Below, piece after piece: positions 1 through 7,700 of a stretch of DNA of 13,053 nucleotides (position 1 is its first letter; the number at the start of each line of letters is the position of its first letter). The stretch covers positions 1 through 13,053 of the forward strand of contig CAAEKO010000004.1 of the NCBI GenBank assembly GCA_900756545.1, read 5' to 3'. The notes beneath the pieces are model-generated. The model did no database searches. It saw nothing but the letters and a program-made list of their open reading frames with translations, and had not been told where the DNA came from. This DNA is from Clostridia bacterium. GTDB lineage: Bacteria; Bacillota; Clostridia; UBA1381. The position numbers were made by a program, and so were the translations under genes.

Positions 1-1396
1 CTTTCCCCCACCCGGTATCGGAAATGGTCAGGTGGATACCGTCTGGGTTCACATTATGCCAGAACTTCGCCGTGATAAAATGGCCCAGAGGATATTTATG
101 GTTATGGGTGGCAATTTTAGGATAGCCTGTAGTCCCGGAGGTAAAGAACATCAGCATCGGCTCGCTGCCGCAGGCCGAGTCCGCCTTTCGTTCATACACA
201 TCGCTGCATTTTGGCATTTCGGCGTCAAAATCATGCCAGCCATCCCGCTTCCCGCCGGCCAGGATCTTGACCTTCAGCTCCGGGCAGCTGGCAGCGCCCA
301 GCTCAGCCTGATGCGCAACGTCCCCGTCCGCCGTACAGACGATAGCCTTAACGCCCGCCGCCTTATAGCGGTATTCAAAATCATGCTCTACCAGAAGATT
401 CGTCGCCGGAATCACGATCGCGCCGATCTTATGCAGGGCAAGGATGGAAAACCAGAACTGGTAGTGCCGCTTCAGCACCAGCATGACCCGGTCACCCTTG
501 CGGATACCCAAGCTTTCAAAATAGTTTGCTGTCATAGAAGAATACCGGCTGATTTCTCCAAAGGTAAACCGCCGCTCCTTTTTCTGATTGGATACATACA
601 GCATGGCCATTTTGTCCGGACACTTTTTCGCCAGCTCATCCACAATATCAAAGGCAAAATTGAATTTTTCCTCATCCTTGAACGCAATATCGATCAAATC
701 GCCGTTTTCGTCCTTGGTCGTGGTTACGAATTTTTTATAAATCCCATATGGCTCATGATGCACAGGCTCCGCAGCCGGGCTTTCACTTTCAACCGCCACA
801 ATGCCGGTATCCTCGCCTGCGTTCATGACCACCGCGTAAATTTCCGCGTCCTCCCCGTCAACAGCCATCAGGCCATGCGGGGTGGAGCTGTTATAATAGA
901 TGGAATCCCCCGCTTGCAGAATCTCAACATTATTGCCTACCATCACCTTAACCGTACCCTTAATGATGATATCAAATTCCTGCCCGTTATGGGTAGACAT
1001 CTTCATCGGCCCGTTCTGCTCCTCCTCCGAATAGGGGAGCTTCACCCAAAACGGCTCCGCGATCTTATTTTTAAACATAGCCGCCAGATTTTTATAGACC
1101 AGCCCTTTCACACGCGTAATCGGCAGGCCGCCGCCCTTCTTGGTAACGGTATAGCTTGTCAGCGTAGGGCTTGACCCTTTCAGAAGATCGGTCGGGTCTA
1201 CATTGAAGCACTTGGCGCACTTATATATAAACGTAAAGCTAAAATCTTTTTCACCATTTTCATAGCTGGTATACTCCTCCACACCGACTCCGGTGTTGCG
1301 CGCCATAGTTTGCTTGGAAATCCCCAGAATCTCACGCATGTTCCTGATTCTTTCCGCCACCTCGCGCAATTGTTCCTGCATCGCGTCCTCCTGCAT
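1..1396 (-). CDS. XRE-type HTH / cupin / AMP-forming acyl-CoA synthetase fusion (3' end outside window)
   Basis: Only the N-terminal 465 residues are present; the frame is open to the window edge. Residues about 8-75 read as an XRE-like helix-turn-helix (LGISKQTMARNTGVGVEEYT followed by SYENGEKDF). Residues about 130-192 are a cupin (STHNGQEFDIIIKGTV, then GDSIYYNSSTPHG). From about residue 240 an adenylate-forming enzyme begins, with the P-loop TSGTTGYPK at 419-427 and TISDTGWGK at 457-465, as in acetyl/medium-chain/aryl acyl-CoA synthetases. The expected reaction is ATP plus an organic acid plus CoA giving acyl-CoA, AMP and PPi, in the cytoplasm; the substrate cannot be read. The C-terminal lysine domain lies off-window. 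The start at 1396 has AGGAGG seven bases upstream; a second in-frame ATG at 1381 also has AGGAGG five bases upstream. It sits directly behind a T-box leader, so its expression should follow charging of one tRNA. The HTH-plus-cupin head could sense the substrate or regulate, but it may have no DNA-binding role. Confidence 0.87.
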   Translation of the reverse strand, partial: MQEDAMQEQLREVAERIRNMREILGISKQTMARNTGVGVEEYTSYENGEKDFSFTFIYKCAKCFNVDPTDLLKGSSPTLTSYTVTKKGGGLPITRVKGLVYKNLAAMFKNKIAEPFWVKLPYSEEEQNGPMKMSTHNGQEFDIIIKGTVKVMVGNNVEILQAGDSIYYNSSTPHGLMAVDGEDAEIYAVVMNAGEDTGIVAVESESPAAEPVHHEPYGIYKKFVTTTKDENGDLIDIAFKDEEKFNFAFDIVDELAKKCPDKMAMLYVSNQKKERRFTFGEISRYSSMTANYFESLGIRKGDRVMLVLKRHYQFWFSILALHKIGAIVIPATNLLVEHDFEYRYKAAGVKAIVCTADGDVAHQAELGAASCPELKVKILAGGKRDGWHDFDAEMPKCSDVYERKADSACGSEPMLMFFTSGTTGYPKIATHNHKYPLGHFITAKFWHNVNPDGIHLTISDTGWGK

Positions 1397-1467
1397 ATTT
1401 GTTCCTCCTCTGAAATATTTGTCATCAACGCCGCCGCTGCACGCCTTGTTTCGTCTTGATCGTGAAT

Positions 1468-1502
1468 AAAAAAAACCGCCCCAAAGAAAACCTTTGAGAC
1501 GG
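1468..1502 (-). terminator. T-box regulated intrinsic terminator
   Basis: An 11-bp stem, CCGTCTCAAAG (1502-1492) with CTTTGGGGCGG (1486-1476) including G-U pairs, is followed by eight U residues (1475-1468). Its 5' arm contains the CTCAAA that also forms the antiterminator. It is followed after about 70 nt by the ribosome binding site of the acyl-CoA synthetase gene. Confidence 0.92.
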
Positions 1503-1740
1503 ATATTCTATCCGCGGTACCACTCAAATTGCGCCAAAGGGCGCCAACTCGTCAGACTCCAGCAAGTCCTTTGCAATCACGCAGCAAATCACGGGAAACG
1601 TCTACTTGCCAAAAGGCTTTCGGGCTTCCGGCTCGGAAGTGATGGGTCATTGAAAAACTCCGCCATTGGCTCGCAGCAACCGCCAACTCTCTCTCCGGCT
1701 CGGGATTTCGACCGTCTTCGTCACAGCCTTTTCTATTCAA
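1468..1740 (-). ncRNA. T-box leader (tRNA-sensing riboswitch) upstream of the acyl-CoA synthetase fusion
   Basis: The hallmark T-box sequence TGGTACCGCGG lies at 1522-1512 inside an antiterminator: TTTGAG pairs with CTCAAA around it, with an inner CGGAT-AGAA-ATCCG hairpin. The CTCAAA strand is re-used by the terminator at 1468-1502, giving the classic either/or switch. Upstream is a Stem I with AGAGAG (AG bulge) followed by TTGGC-GGTTGCTGCGA-GCCAA, matching the conserved AG-bulge and distal-loop region. A possible Stem III hairpin, GCGCC-CTTT-GGCGC, lies between. The bulge reads UGGU, predicting a tRNA with discriminator base A. The specifier codon is not certain. One fold, with pairing AAAUCCCG/CGGAGUUU above and GGUC/GACC below, exposes UUC (Phe) at 1654-1652; AUC (Ile) at 1643-1641 is an alternative. 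By family knowledge, uncharged cognate tRNA stabilises the antiterminator and allows read-through into the fusion gene. Confidence 0.93.
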
Positions 1741-1748
1741 TTGCTAAT

Positions 1749-1777
1749 ATAATATCACGATTCCATATTTTTGTCAA
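1749..1777 (-). promoter_or_regulatory. Sigma-A promoter of the T-box transcript
   Basis: A consensus -35 TTGACA (1777-1772), a 17-bp spacer and -10 TATTAT (1754-1749) place the start of transcription near 1742-1740, just before the T-box Stem I. The -35 begins about ten bases beyond the apbE stop codon and no terminator is visible between, so apbE transcripts may also run into the T-box. Confidence 0.85.
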
Positions 1778-1786
1778 CAGTTTTTT

Positions 1787-2833
1787 TTAATTCATCGCTT
1801 TATACTCGTAGCTGGGATTATCGTGGTCAAAAATCTCCTCCAGTTCCGCAGAATAGTACACCGTATTGGAATTCATTACGAAAATCGCGGAAACGTTTTC
1901 GTATTCCCGCACAAGATTTGCCCCTTCGCTATAGCCCAGGACAAAGCAGGCTGTAGAGAGCGCATCGGCCAGCGTGGCGTCGTCGGAAATGATGGTTACC
2001 GATTTCAGGCCGCTGTTGGAGGGCGTGCCCGTATTGGGATTCATGATATGGTGATACCGCACGCCGTCAAGCTCAAAATAACGCTGGTAATCGCCGGAGG
2101 TAATCACGCATTTGTTTTCCACCCGCACGCTGCCCAGAAGCCTGTTTTCATTTCGCGGGTCCTGAATCCCCACGTTCCAGCTGTCAAACTCATTCTTCTT
2201 TCCCAGTGCATAGGCGTTGCCGCCCAGATTGATCAGCGCGCTTTCTACCCCCTCTGCCTGCAGCAGGCTCACCAGCCCGTCTGTGATATACCCCTTGGCG
2301 ATCCCGCCCAACGTAATTTTCTGCCCCCGTTTTTCCAGCTCTACAGTATTCTTATGGGTATCCACCTTCAGGCTTTTAAAATCCACTGTGTGGATCGCCG
2401 CGGAAATATCGTCGGGCGACGGCAGGATTTCCTCCTCCTTAGCCCTGTCCCATAAGTCCACCAGATTTCCGACCGTCACATCAAAAAATCCATTTGTTTC
2501 CACCGCGCATTCCTTTGCCCGCGCCAGCAGCCGGGCTGTATCCTCTTCAACCTCCACCGGCCGGCCGTTCCCCGCCGCCAGATTGATTCTGGACACATCG
2601 CTTTTGGGCTTATATTCGGAAAACAGGCTATCCATAGCGTAAACATAATCCTTACACTTTCGCAGGATCACATTGCCGTTTTTTGCAGTGGTAATTTTAA
2701 TCTCTGAATCTGTATCCAGCGCGCCGGAAATCCGCGCCGTATAAACCGCGTTCTGGGACGCCGCCGTTAAGAAAAGCGCCGCGATACCGATGACCAGAAA
2801 CACAGTAATCTGCGTCCATTGTTTCTTTTCCAT
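1787..2833 (-). CDS. apbE: FAD:protein FMN transferase (ApbE family)
   Basis: This 348-residue ApbE family protein moves FMN from FAD onto a serine or threonine of a target flavoprotein (typically RnfG/RnfD or NqrB/C-like subunits), outside the membrane, with Mg2+. Visible ApbE motifs are TLGGIAKGYITD (174-185), SALINLGGN (198-206), HIMNPNTGTP (262-271) and the metal/FAD region SDDATLADALSTA (283-295). Residues about 9-26 form one hydrophobic segment with no lipobox cysteine, so it is probably a signal anchor or signal peptide rather than a lipoprotein. The start at 2833 was chosen because GAGGAG lies about nine bases upstream; a GTG at 2878 in frame has no well-placed site and would add 15 residues absent from the family. 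It is monocistronic, with its own promoter at 2916-2944. No Rnf or Nqr gene is in the window, so the target is unknown. Confidence 0.93.
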   Translation of the reverse strand: MEKKQWTQITVFLVIGIAALFLTAASQNAVYTARISGALDTDSEIKITTAKNGNVILRKCKDYVYAMDSLFSEYKPKSDVSRINLAAGNGRPVEVEEDTARLLARAKECAVETNGFFDVTVGNLVDLWDRAKEEEILPSPDDISAAIHTVDFKSLKVDTHKNTVELEKRGQKITLGGIAKGYITDGLVSLLQAEGVESALINLGGNAYALGKKNEFDSWNVGIQDPRNENRLLGSVRVENKCVITSGDYQRYFELDGVRYHHIMNPNTGTPSNSGLKSVTIISDDATLADALSTACFVLGYSEGANLVREYENVSAIFVMNSNTVYYSAELEEIFDHDNPSYEYKAMN

Positions 2834-2859
2834 ATCGTTCAACTCCTCGCCTATATGAC

Positions 2860-2895
2860 AAAAATCCCGAAGCCGCACAAACCAGCCTGGGATTT
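2860..2895 (-). promoter_or_regulatory. Terminator-like hairpin in the apbE leader
   Basis: Between the apbE promoter and its ribosome binding site, AAATCCC (2895-2889) can pair with GGGATTT (2868-2862), with an inner GCTG/CGGC helix, and the stem runs into five U residues (2864-2860). This resembles a weak attenuator. I see no alternative antiterminator and no known flavin riboswitch sequence, so the function is uncertain. Confidence 0.35.
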
Positions 2896-2915
2896 CACCT
2901 TCTCCAAATATTCAT

Positions 2916-2944
2916 ATCATACCATGGTTTTGGGGAATTGTCAA
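2916..2944 (-). promoter_or_regulatory. Sigma-A promoter for apbE
   Basis: A consensus -35 TTGACA (2944-2939), a 17-bp spacer and -10 TATGAT (2921-2916) predict initiation near 2909 and a leader of about 75 nt before the apbE start. Confidence 0.8.
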
Positions 2945-2966
2945 TTCTGTTTCGGAAAAATATTGT
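2938..2966 (+). promoter_or_regulatory. Candidate promoter for the 62-residue protein, sharing its -35 with apbE
   Basis: TTGTCA (2938-2943), a 17-bp spacer and TATTGT (2961-2966). The -35 overlaps the apbE -35 on the other strand because both lie in the palindrome GAATTGTCAATTC (2935-2947). The -10 is weak (4 of 6 matches). Confidence 0.5.
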
Positions 2967-3023
2967 CAAACCGCCGCATAAAATCCGGCGAAAACGCAAA
3001 CCATAGCCCCGAGGTGATAAGCT

Positions 3024-3212
3024 ATGAATTTAACCAGCGGAGATATCCCCATGGGGCTGGGCATGGCGCTCGCGCAGAATCTGGACGCGATGGCCTATTT
3101 CACAAGCCTCTCCCCGGCGCAGCAGCAGTCTATCATCGACGCTACCCATAATATCCATTCCAAGCAGGAAATGAGAGCCTTTGTGGACGCGCTGGCTAAG
3201 CAGGACATTTAA
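3024..3212 (+). CDS. Small conserved-looking protein of unknown function (62 aa)
   Basis: This is a real small gene: GAGGTGAT, a near-perfect anti-16S match, ends five bases before the ATG, and a bidirectional terminator follows the stop by about 16 bases. The protein starts MNLTSGDIPMGLGMALAQN and continues with a soluble, helical, charged region (SLSPAQQQSIIDATHNIHSK, then QEMRAFVDALAKQDI). It has no signal peptide, membrane segment or metal motif. The pattern of a short Gly/Met-rich head followed by an amphipathic helical tail resembles small hypothetical proteins of Clostridia, but that is from memory and I assign no function. It is divergent from apbE and shares its promoter region; nothing shows that the two act together. 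Confidence 0.78.
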   Translation: MNLTSGDIPMGLGMALAQNLDAMAYFTSLSPAQQQSIIDATHNIHSKQEMRAFVDALAKQDI

Positions 3213-3227
3213 ATTTCGCGCATGGAT

Positions 3228-3279
3228 AAAAAAAGCATCCTCCCAGACTGATTTTATTTTGCCTGAGAGGATGTTTTTT
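3228..3279. terminator. Bidirectional intrinsic terminator between the 62-aa gene and gltD
   Basis: CATCCTC (3236-3242) pairs with GAGGATG (3267-3273), extended inward by CAG/CTG after one C-A mismatch. T6 follows on the plus strand (3274-3279) and A7 precedes (3228-3234), giving a T run on the minus strand. It ends the plus-strand small gene and the minus-strand gltBD operon, which converge here. Confidence 0.88.
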
Positions 3280-3301
3280 ATTCTCTTTTCACAAAAGCGG
3301 C

Positions 3302-4756
3302 TTATTTCATCAAGAAATCATTGACCGCTTCCGCCGCAAGCCGGCCTTCCCGCATGGCCCAGACCACAAGGCTCTGCCCCCGCCGGCAGTCGCCTGCCGC
3401 GAACACGCCCTTTAGAGAGGTTTTACAATCCTCTTCCAGAGCCTGAATATTGCTCCTTGGGTCTGTTTTCAGGGTAAGCTGTTTTACCAGCTCCTGCTCC
3501 GGGCCTAAAAAGCCCATGGCAATCAGGATCAGGCCGCATTCCCGCACCTTTTCCGTGCCCGGAACCGGGACTGGCTTGCCTGAAGACCAGTCCACCTCGG
3601 CAGTGTGTACGGCCTTTACATTCCCCATATGGTCGCCCTCAATTTTCGTGACCGTGGTTTTATATAACCGGGGATCGCATCCGTACAGGAGCGCGGCCTC
3701 CTCCTGCCCGTAATCCGTTTTCTGCACCCGGGGCCATTCCGGCCAGGGATTCGCTTCCGTCCGCTGTGCAGGCAGCTCGCCCATAATCTCCAGCTGGACA
3801 ACGCTTTTACAGCCATGACGAATCGCAGTCGCTACGCAGTCTGTCCCGGTATCGCCGCCGCCCACAACGATCACGTCCTTGTCCTTAGCGCTGATATATT
3901 TCCTGTCCTCCAGCTTGGAGTCCAGCAGACTTTTCGTATTCTGCGAAAGAAAATCCACGGCGTAGTGAACGCCGTTCAAATCCGCGCCCTCTACCTGCAA
4001 AGGCCGGGGCGTTGTTGCGCCCGTACACAGCACCACCGCGTCATACTCGTTCAAAAGCTTTACCGCCGGGTAATTCTTGCCGATTTCCGTATTCAGCTTG
4101 AACTGTACGCCTTCCTTTTCCATCAATTCCGTCCGCCGCATAACGACCTTTTTGTCCAGCTTCATATTCGGGATACCGTACATCAAAAGTCCGCCTGCCC
4201 GGTCCGCCCGCTCAAACACCGTGACCTTATGTCCCATCTGGTTGAGCTGGTCGGCGCAGGCCAGCCCGGCAGGGCCGGAGCCAACCACCGCCACCCGCTT
4301 CTCCGTGGATTTTGCCGGGATGCGGGGCTTGACCTTATCCTCCGCGAACATGGCGTCGATAATGTGGCACTCAATATTCTTGATCGTCACTGCCGGGTCA
4401 TGCATCCCCAGCGTACAGGAGCCTTCGCAAAGCGCCGGGCAGACCCGTCCCGTGAATTCCGGGAAATTGTTGGTCAGCATCAAGCGCCGGTAGGCCTCCT
4501 CCATCTCTCCCCGGTACACCAGGTCGTTCCATTCCGGGATCAGGTTATTCAGCGGGCATCCGATCGACGTGCGCCCCACGGTTTTCCCCGCGTGGCAAAA
4601 GGGCACGCCGCAGTCCATGCACCTTGCCCCCTGAAGCCGCAGCGACGGCGGATCGGCATGGGTATGGAACTCGTCCCAGTCTTTTATCCGCTCCGCAGGC
4701 GGCCTGTCCGCAGGGAGCTTTCTTTCATATTCTAAAAATCCTGTTGGCTTTCCCAT
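3302..4756 (-). CDS. gltD: Glutamate synthase (NADPH) small/beta subunit
   Basis: GltD supplies electrons from NAD(P)H through FAD and Fe-S clusters to GltB in the cytoplasm. At 484 residues it has normal length. The N-terminal cluster region has cysteines at 46, 49, 54 and 67 (CMDCGVPFC, then GCPLNN) and 106, 110 and 114 (CPALCEGSC). The FAD dinucleotide fold is VVGSGPAG around 157-164 and the NAD(P)H fold is VVGGGDTG around 297-304. AAGDCRRGQSLVVWAMREGR near the C terminus is typical of the family. It lies 15 bases behind gltB, with its own GAAGGGA ribosome binding site, so the two are translated from one message and give the GltBD complex. Cluster-domain homologues occur in other oxidoreductases (NfnB, PreT), but adjacency to gltB and the full length fix the assignment. 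Confidence 0.97.
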   Translation of the reverse strand: MGKPTGFLEYERKLPADRPPAERIKDWDEFHTHADPPSLRLQGARCMDCGVPFCHAGKTVGRTSIGCPLNNLIPEWNDLVYRGEMEEAYRRLMLTNNFPEFTGRVCPALCEGSCTLGMHDPAVTIKNIECHIIDAMFAEDKVKPRIPAKSTEKRVAVVGSGPAGLACADQLNQMGHKVTVFERADRAGGLLMYGIPNMKLDKKVVMRRTELMEKEGVQFKLNTEIGKNYPAVKLLNEYDAVVLCTGATTPRPLQVEGADLNGVHYAVDFLSQNTKSLLDSKLEDRKYISAKDKDVIVVGGGDTGTDCVATAIRHGCKSVVQLEIMGELPAQRTEANPWPEWPRVQKTDYGQEEAALLYGCDPRLYKTTVTKIEGDHMGNVKAVHTAEVDWSSGKPVPVPGTEKVRECGLILIAMGFLGPEQELVKQLTLKTDPRSNIQALEEDCKTSLKGVFAAGDCRRGQSLVVWAMREGRLAAEAVNDFLMK

Positions 4757-4771
4757 TCATATCATCCCTTC

Positions 4772-7700
4772 CTACGCCATCGAAACTGTCTTCCCGGTTA
4801 CCTGCTCAAAGGCGGTCAGCATTGCCGCCTCTCGGTCCGTGCCCTTGGCAAGCTCTCCGTCCAGAACCGCAATGACCTTTTTATAGTCGTTGGGTATCAC
4901 CTTTACAAATTTCTTGATCTGGTTTGCAAAATCATCCAATATTTTCTGTGCCGCGTCAGAGCCGGTATACCGCGCGTGCTTTTCCAGCATCTCCCGAAGA
5001 GCCTCTTGGTCGCTGTCCGCCAGCGTTTCTAAGGAAACCAGACCCTGGTTGCAGTTCTTCTCAAATCCGTCCGTCGGGTCGTAAACGTACGCCATACCGC
5101 CCGACATACCCGCCGCGAAGTTCCGGCCTGTAGGACCGATCACAGCCACCCGTCCGCCGGTCATATATTCGCAGCCATGGTCGCCGATGCCTTCTACCAC
5201 TGCCGTCATGCCGGAATTCCGCACGCAGAACCGTTCGCCCGCCACGCCGCGGATATAGGCCTCGCCCTTGATCGCGCCGTAAAAGGCTACGTTGCCGATA
5301 ATCACATTTTCAGAGGGCTGGAATTTAGCGTTTTCCGGCGGCACAACAATGATTTTCCCGCCGGACAGGCCCTTGCCGATATAGTCGTTGCTGTCGCCTT
5401 CCAGGGTCATGGTCACGCCCGGCGCCAAAAACGCGCCGAAGCTCTGGCCCGCGCTGCCGGTAAAATGCAGCTTTATGGCGTCCTCCGGCAGGCCTTCCTC
5501 CCCATATTTCCGCGCGATCTCCGAGGACAGGATCGTCCCGGCCACACGGTCGATATTGGTGATTTCCAGCTTTGCATCCACCGTTTTGCCCTCCTCTACA
5601 GCCGGAGCGCACAGATGGAGCAGGGTATTGATATCCAAGGATTTCTCCAGCTCATGATCCTGCATCACATTATGATAGCGTTCATAATCGTTGGAGCAGA
5701 TTTTCGGCTGGTACAAAAGGGAGGATAAATCCACCTTCTGGGCCTTGGATTTATTTTCTATTTTCTTCGGCGCAAGCTTTTCCACATGGCCGATCATTTC
5801 ATCTACAGTCCTGACCCCGATCTTCGCCATCCATTCCCGCAAATCCCGGGCGATAAACCGCATAAAGTTCTCCACATATTCCGGCTTTCCACAGAAACGC
5901 TTCCGCAGCTTGGGGCTTTGGGTTGCCACGCCTACCGGACAGGTATCCAGATTGCACACACGCATCATAACACAGCCGATGGCGATCAGCGGCCCTGTAG
6001 CGAAGCCATATTCCTCTGCTCCCAAAAGCGCCGCCACAGCGACGTCGCGCCCAGTCAGCAGCTTACCGTCTGTTTCAATAACCACCCGGTTACGGAGGTT
6101 GTTCATCAATAGCGCCTGATGGGTTTCCGCAACGCCCAGCTCCCAAGGCAGCCCGGCGTGCCGGATGCCCGTCCGGGGCGCCGCGCCTGTGCCGCCGTCG
6201 TAGCCGGAAATCAGGATCACGTCTGCCCGGCCTTTTGCAACGCCTACCGCGATGGTTCCTACGCCAGCCTCTGAAACCAGCTTCACAGTAATCCGCGCGT
6301 CCCGGTTGGCGTTTTTCAGATCGTGGATTAACTGTGCCAAATCCTCGATGGAATAAATATCATGGTGGGGCGGCGGCGAGATCAGGCTAACGCCCGGCGT
6401 AGAATGTCTTGCCTTAGCGATCCACGGGTACACCTTGCCCCCCGGCAGGTGGCCGCCCTCGCCCGGCTTTGCTCCCTGCGCCATTTTAATCTGAATTTCC
6501 CGGGCGTTGTTCAGGTAGTGGATATGCACGCCGAACCGGCCCGAGGCCACCTGCTTGATGGCGCTGGAGCGGGAATCTCCGTTTTCATCCATAACATACC
6601 GCTCCGGATCCTCGCCGCCCTCGCCGCTGTTGGATTTGCCGCCCAGCCTGTTCATAGCCACCGCCAGACACTCGTGGGCCTCCCGGCTGATGGAGCCGTA
6701 GGACATCGCCCCGGTCTTAAAGCGCTTGACGATACTCTCCACGCTTTCCACACTGTCAATGGCAATCGGTTTATCAATGGTTTTGATATCCAGCATACTG
6801 CGGATCGTACACTGCTGGTCGCTGTGGGCGTTCATTTCCGCGGCATACTCCTTATAGAGCTTATAGTCTCCCGTCCGGCACGCCATTTGCAGCTTATAGA
6901 TCGAAGTCGGGTTAAACATATGGTATTCCCCGTTGGCCCGCCATTTATACTCGCCGCCGGTACGCAGTGCCTTTTCGCCCGTAACCTTATTGAACGCCTC
7001 CTTGTGGCGTTTTTTTGCTTCTTCCTCAATTTCCGGCATGCCGATACCGCCGATCCGGGTAGTCGTTCCTGTAAAGTACTTCTCCACAACGCTTTCCCGG
7101 ATACCCAGCGCCTCAAAAATCTGTGCGCCCTGATAGGACTGGATCGTAGAAATGCCCATTTTAGACATAACCTTTACGATTCCCTTGGTACAGCCCTTGA
7201 TATAATTTGCCTCCGCCGTTTCATAGTCCAGCTCGACCATGCCCGCGTCCACAAGCTCCCGGATGGTTTCATAAGCCAGATACGGGTTCACGCCGTTCAC
7301 GCCGTAGCCCAGAAGACAGGCGAAATGATGCACCTCTCTTGGCTCTCCGGTTTCCAGCACGATGGAAACCTTCATCCGCGTTCCCTGCCGGATCAGATGA
7401 TGATGCAGGGCGGACGCCGCCAGCAGCGCCGGGATCGGAACCTTCCGGCTGTCCGCACCCCTGTCGGACAGAATCAGGATATTATAGCCGTTTTCAATGG
7501 CGATATCCGCCGCCTTACAGATCGTTTCTACCGCGTCCGCCAGATCGTTTTCATGACCCGCATAGAACAGCGACGGAATCGTGATCGACTGGAAACCTTC
7601 CAGATTGATATTGCGCAGCTTTTCCAGCTCCCCGTTGCTGAGGATCGGCGTTTCAGAACGCACCTTCCGGCAGTTCAGCTCGGAGGATGTCAAAAGATTC

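Noticed and set aside
32..1174. Long plus-strand open frame opposite the acyl-CoA synthetase
   Set aside because: It is antisense to a gene with clear HTH, cupin and AMP-ligase motifs, has no ribosome binding site, and its translation resembles no protein family.
1397..1790. Coding frames (98, 62 and part of 109 codons) in the T-box region
   Set aside because: The interval is fully explained by promoter, T-box and terminator; these frames lack ribosome binding sites and family resemblance.
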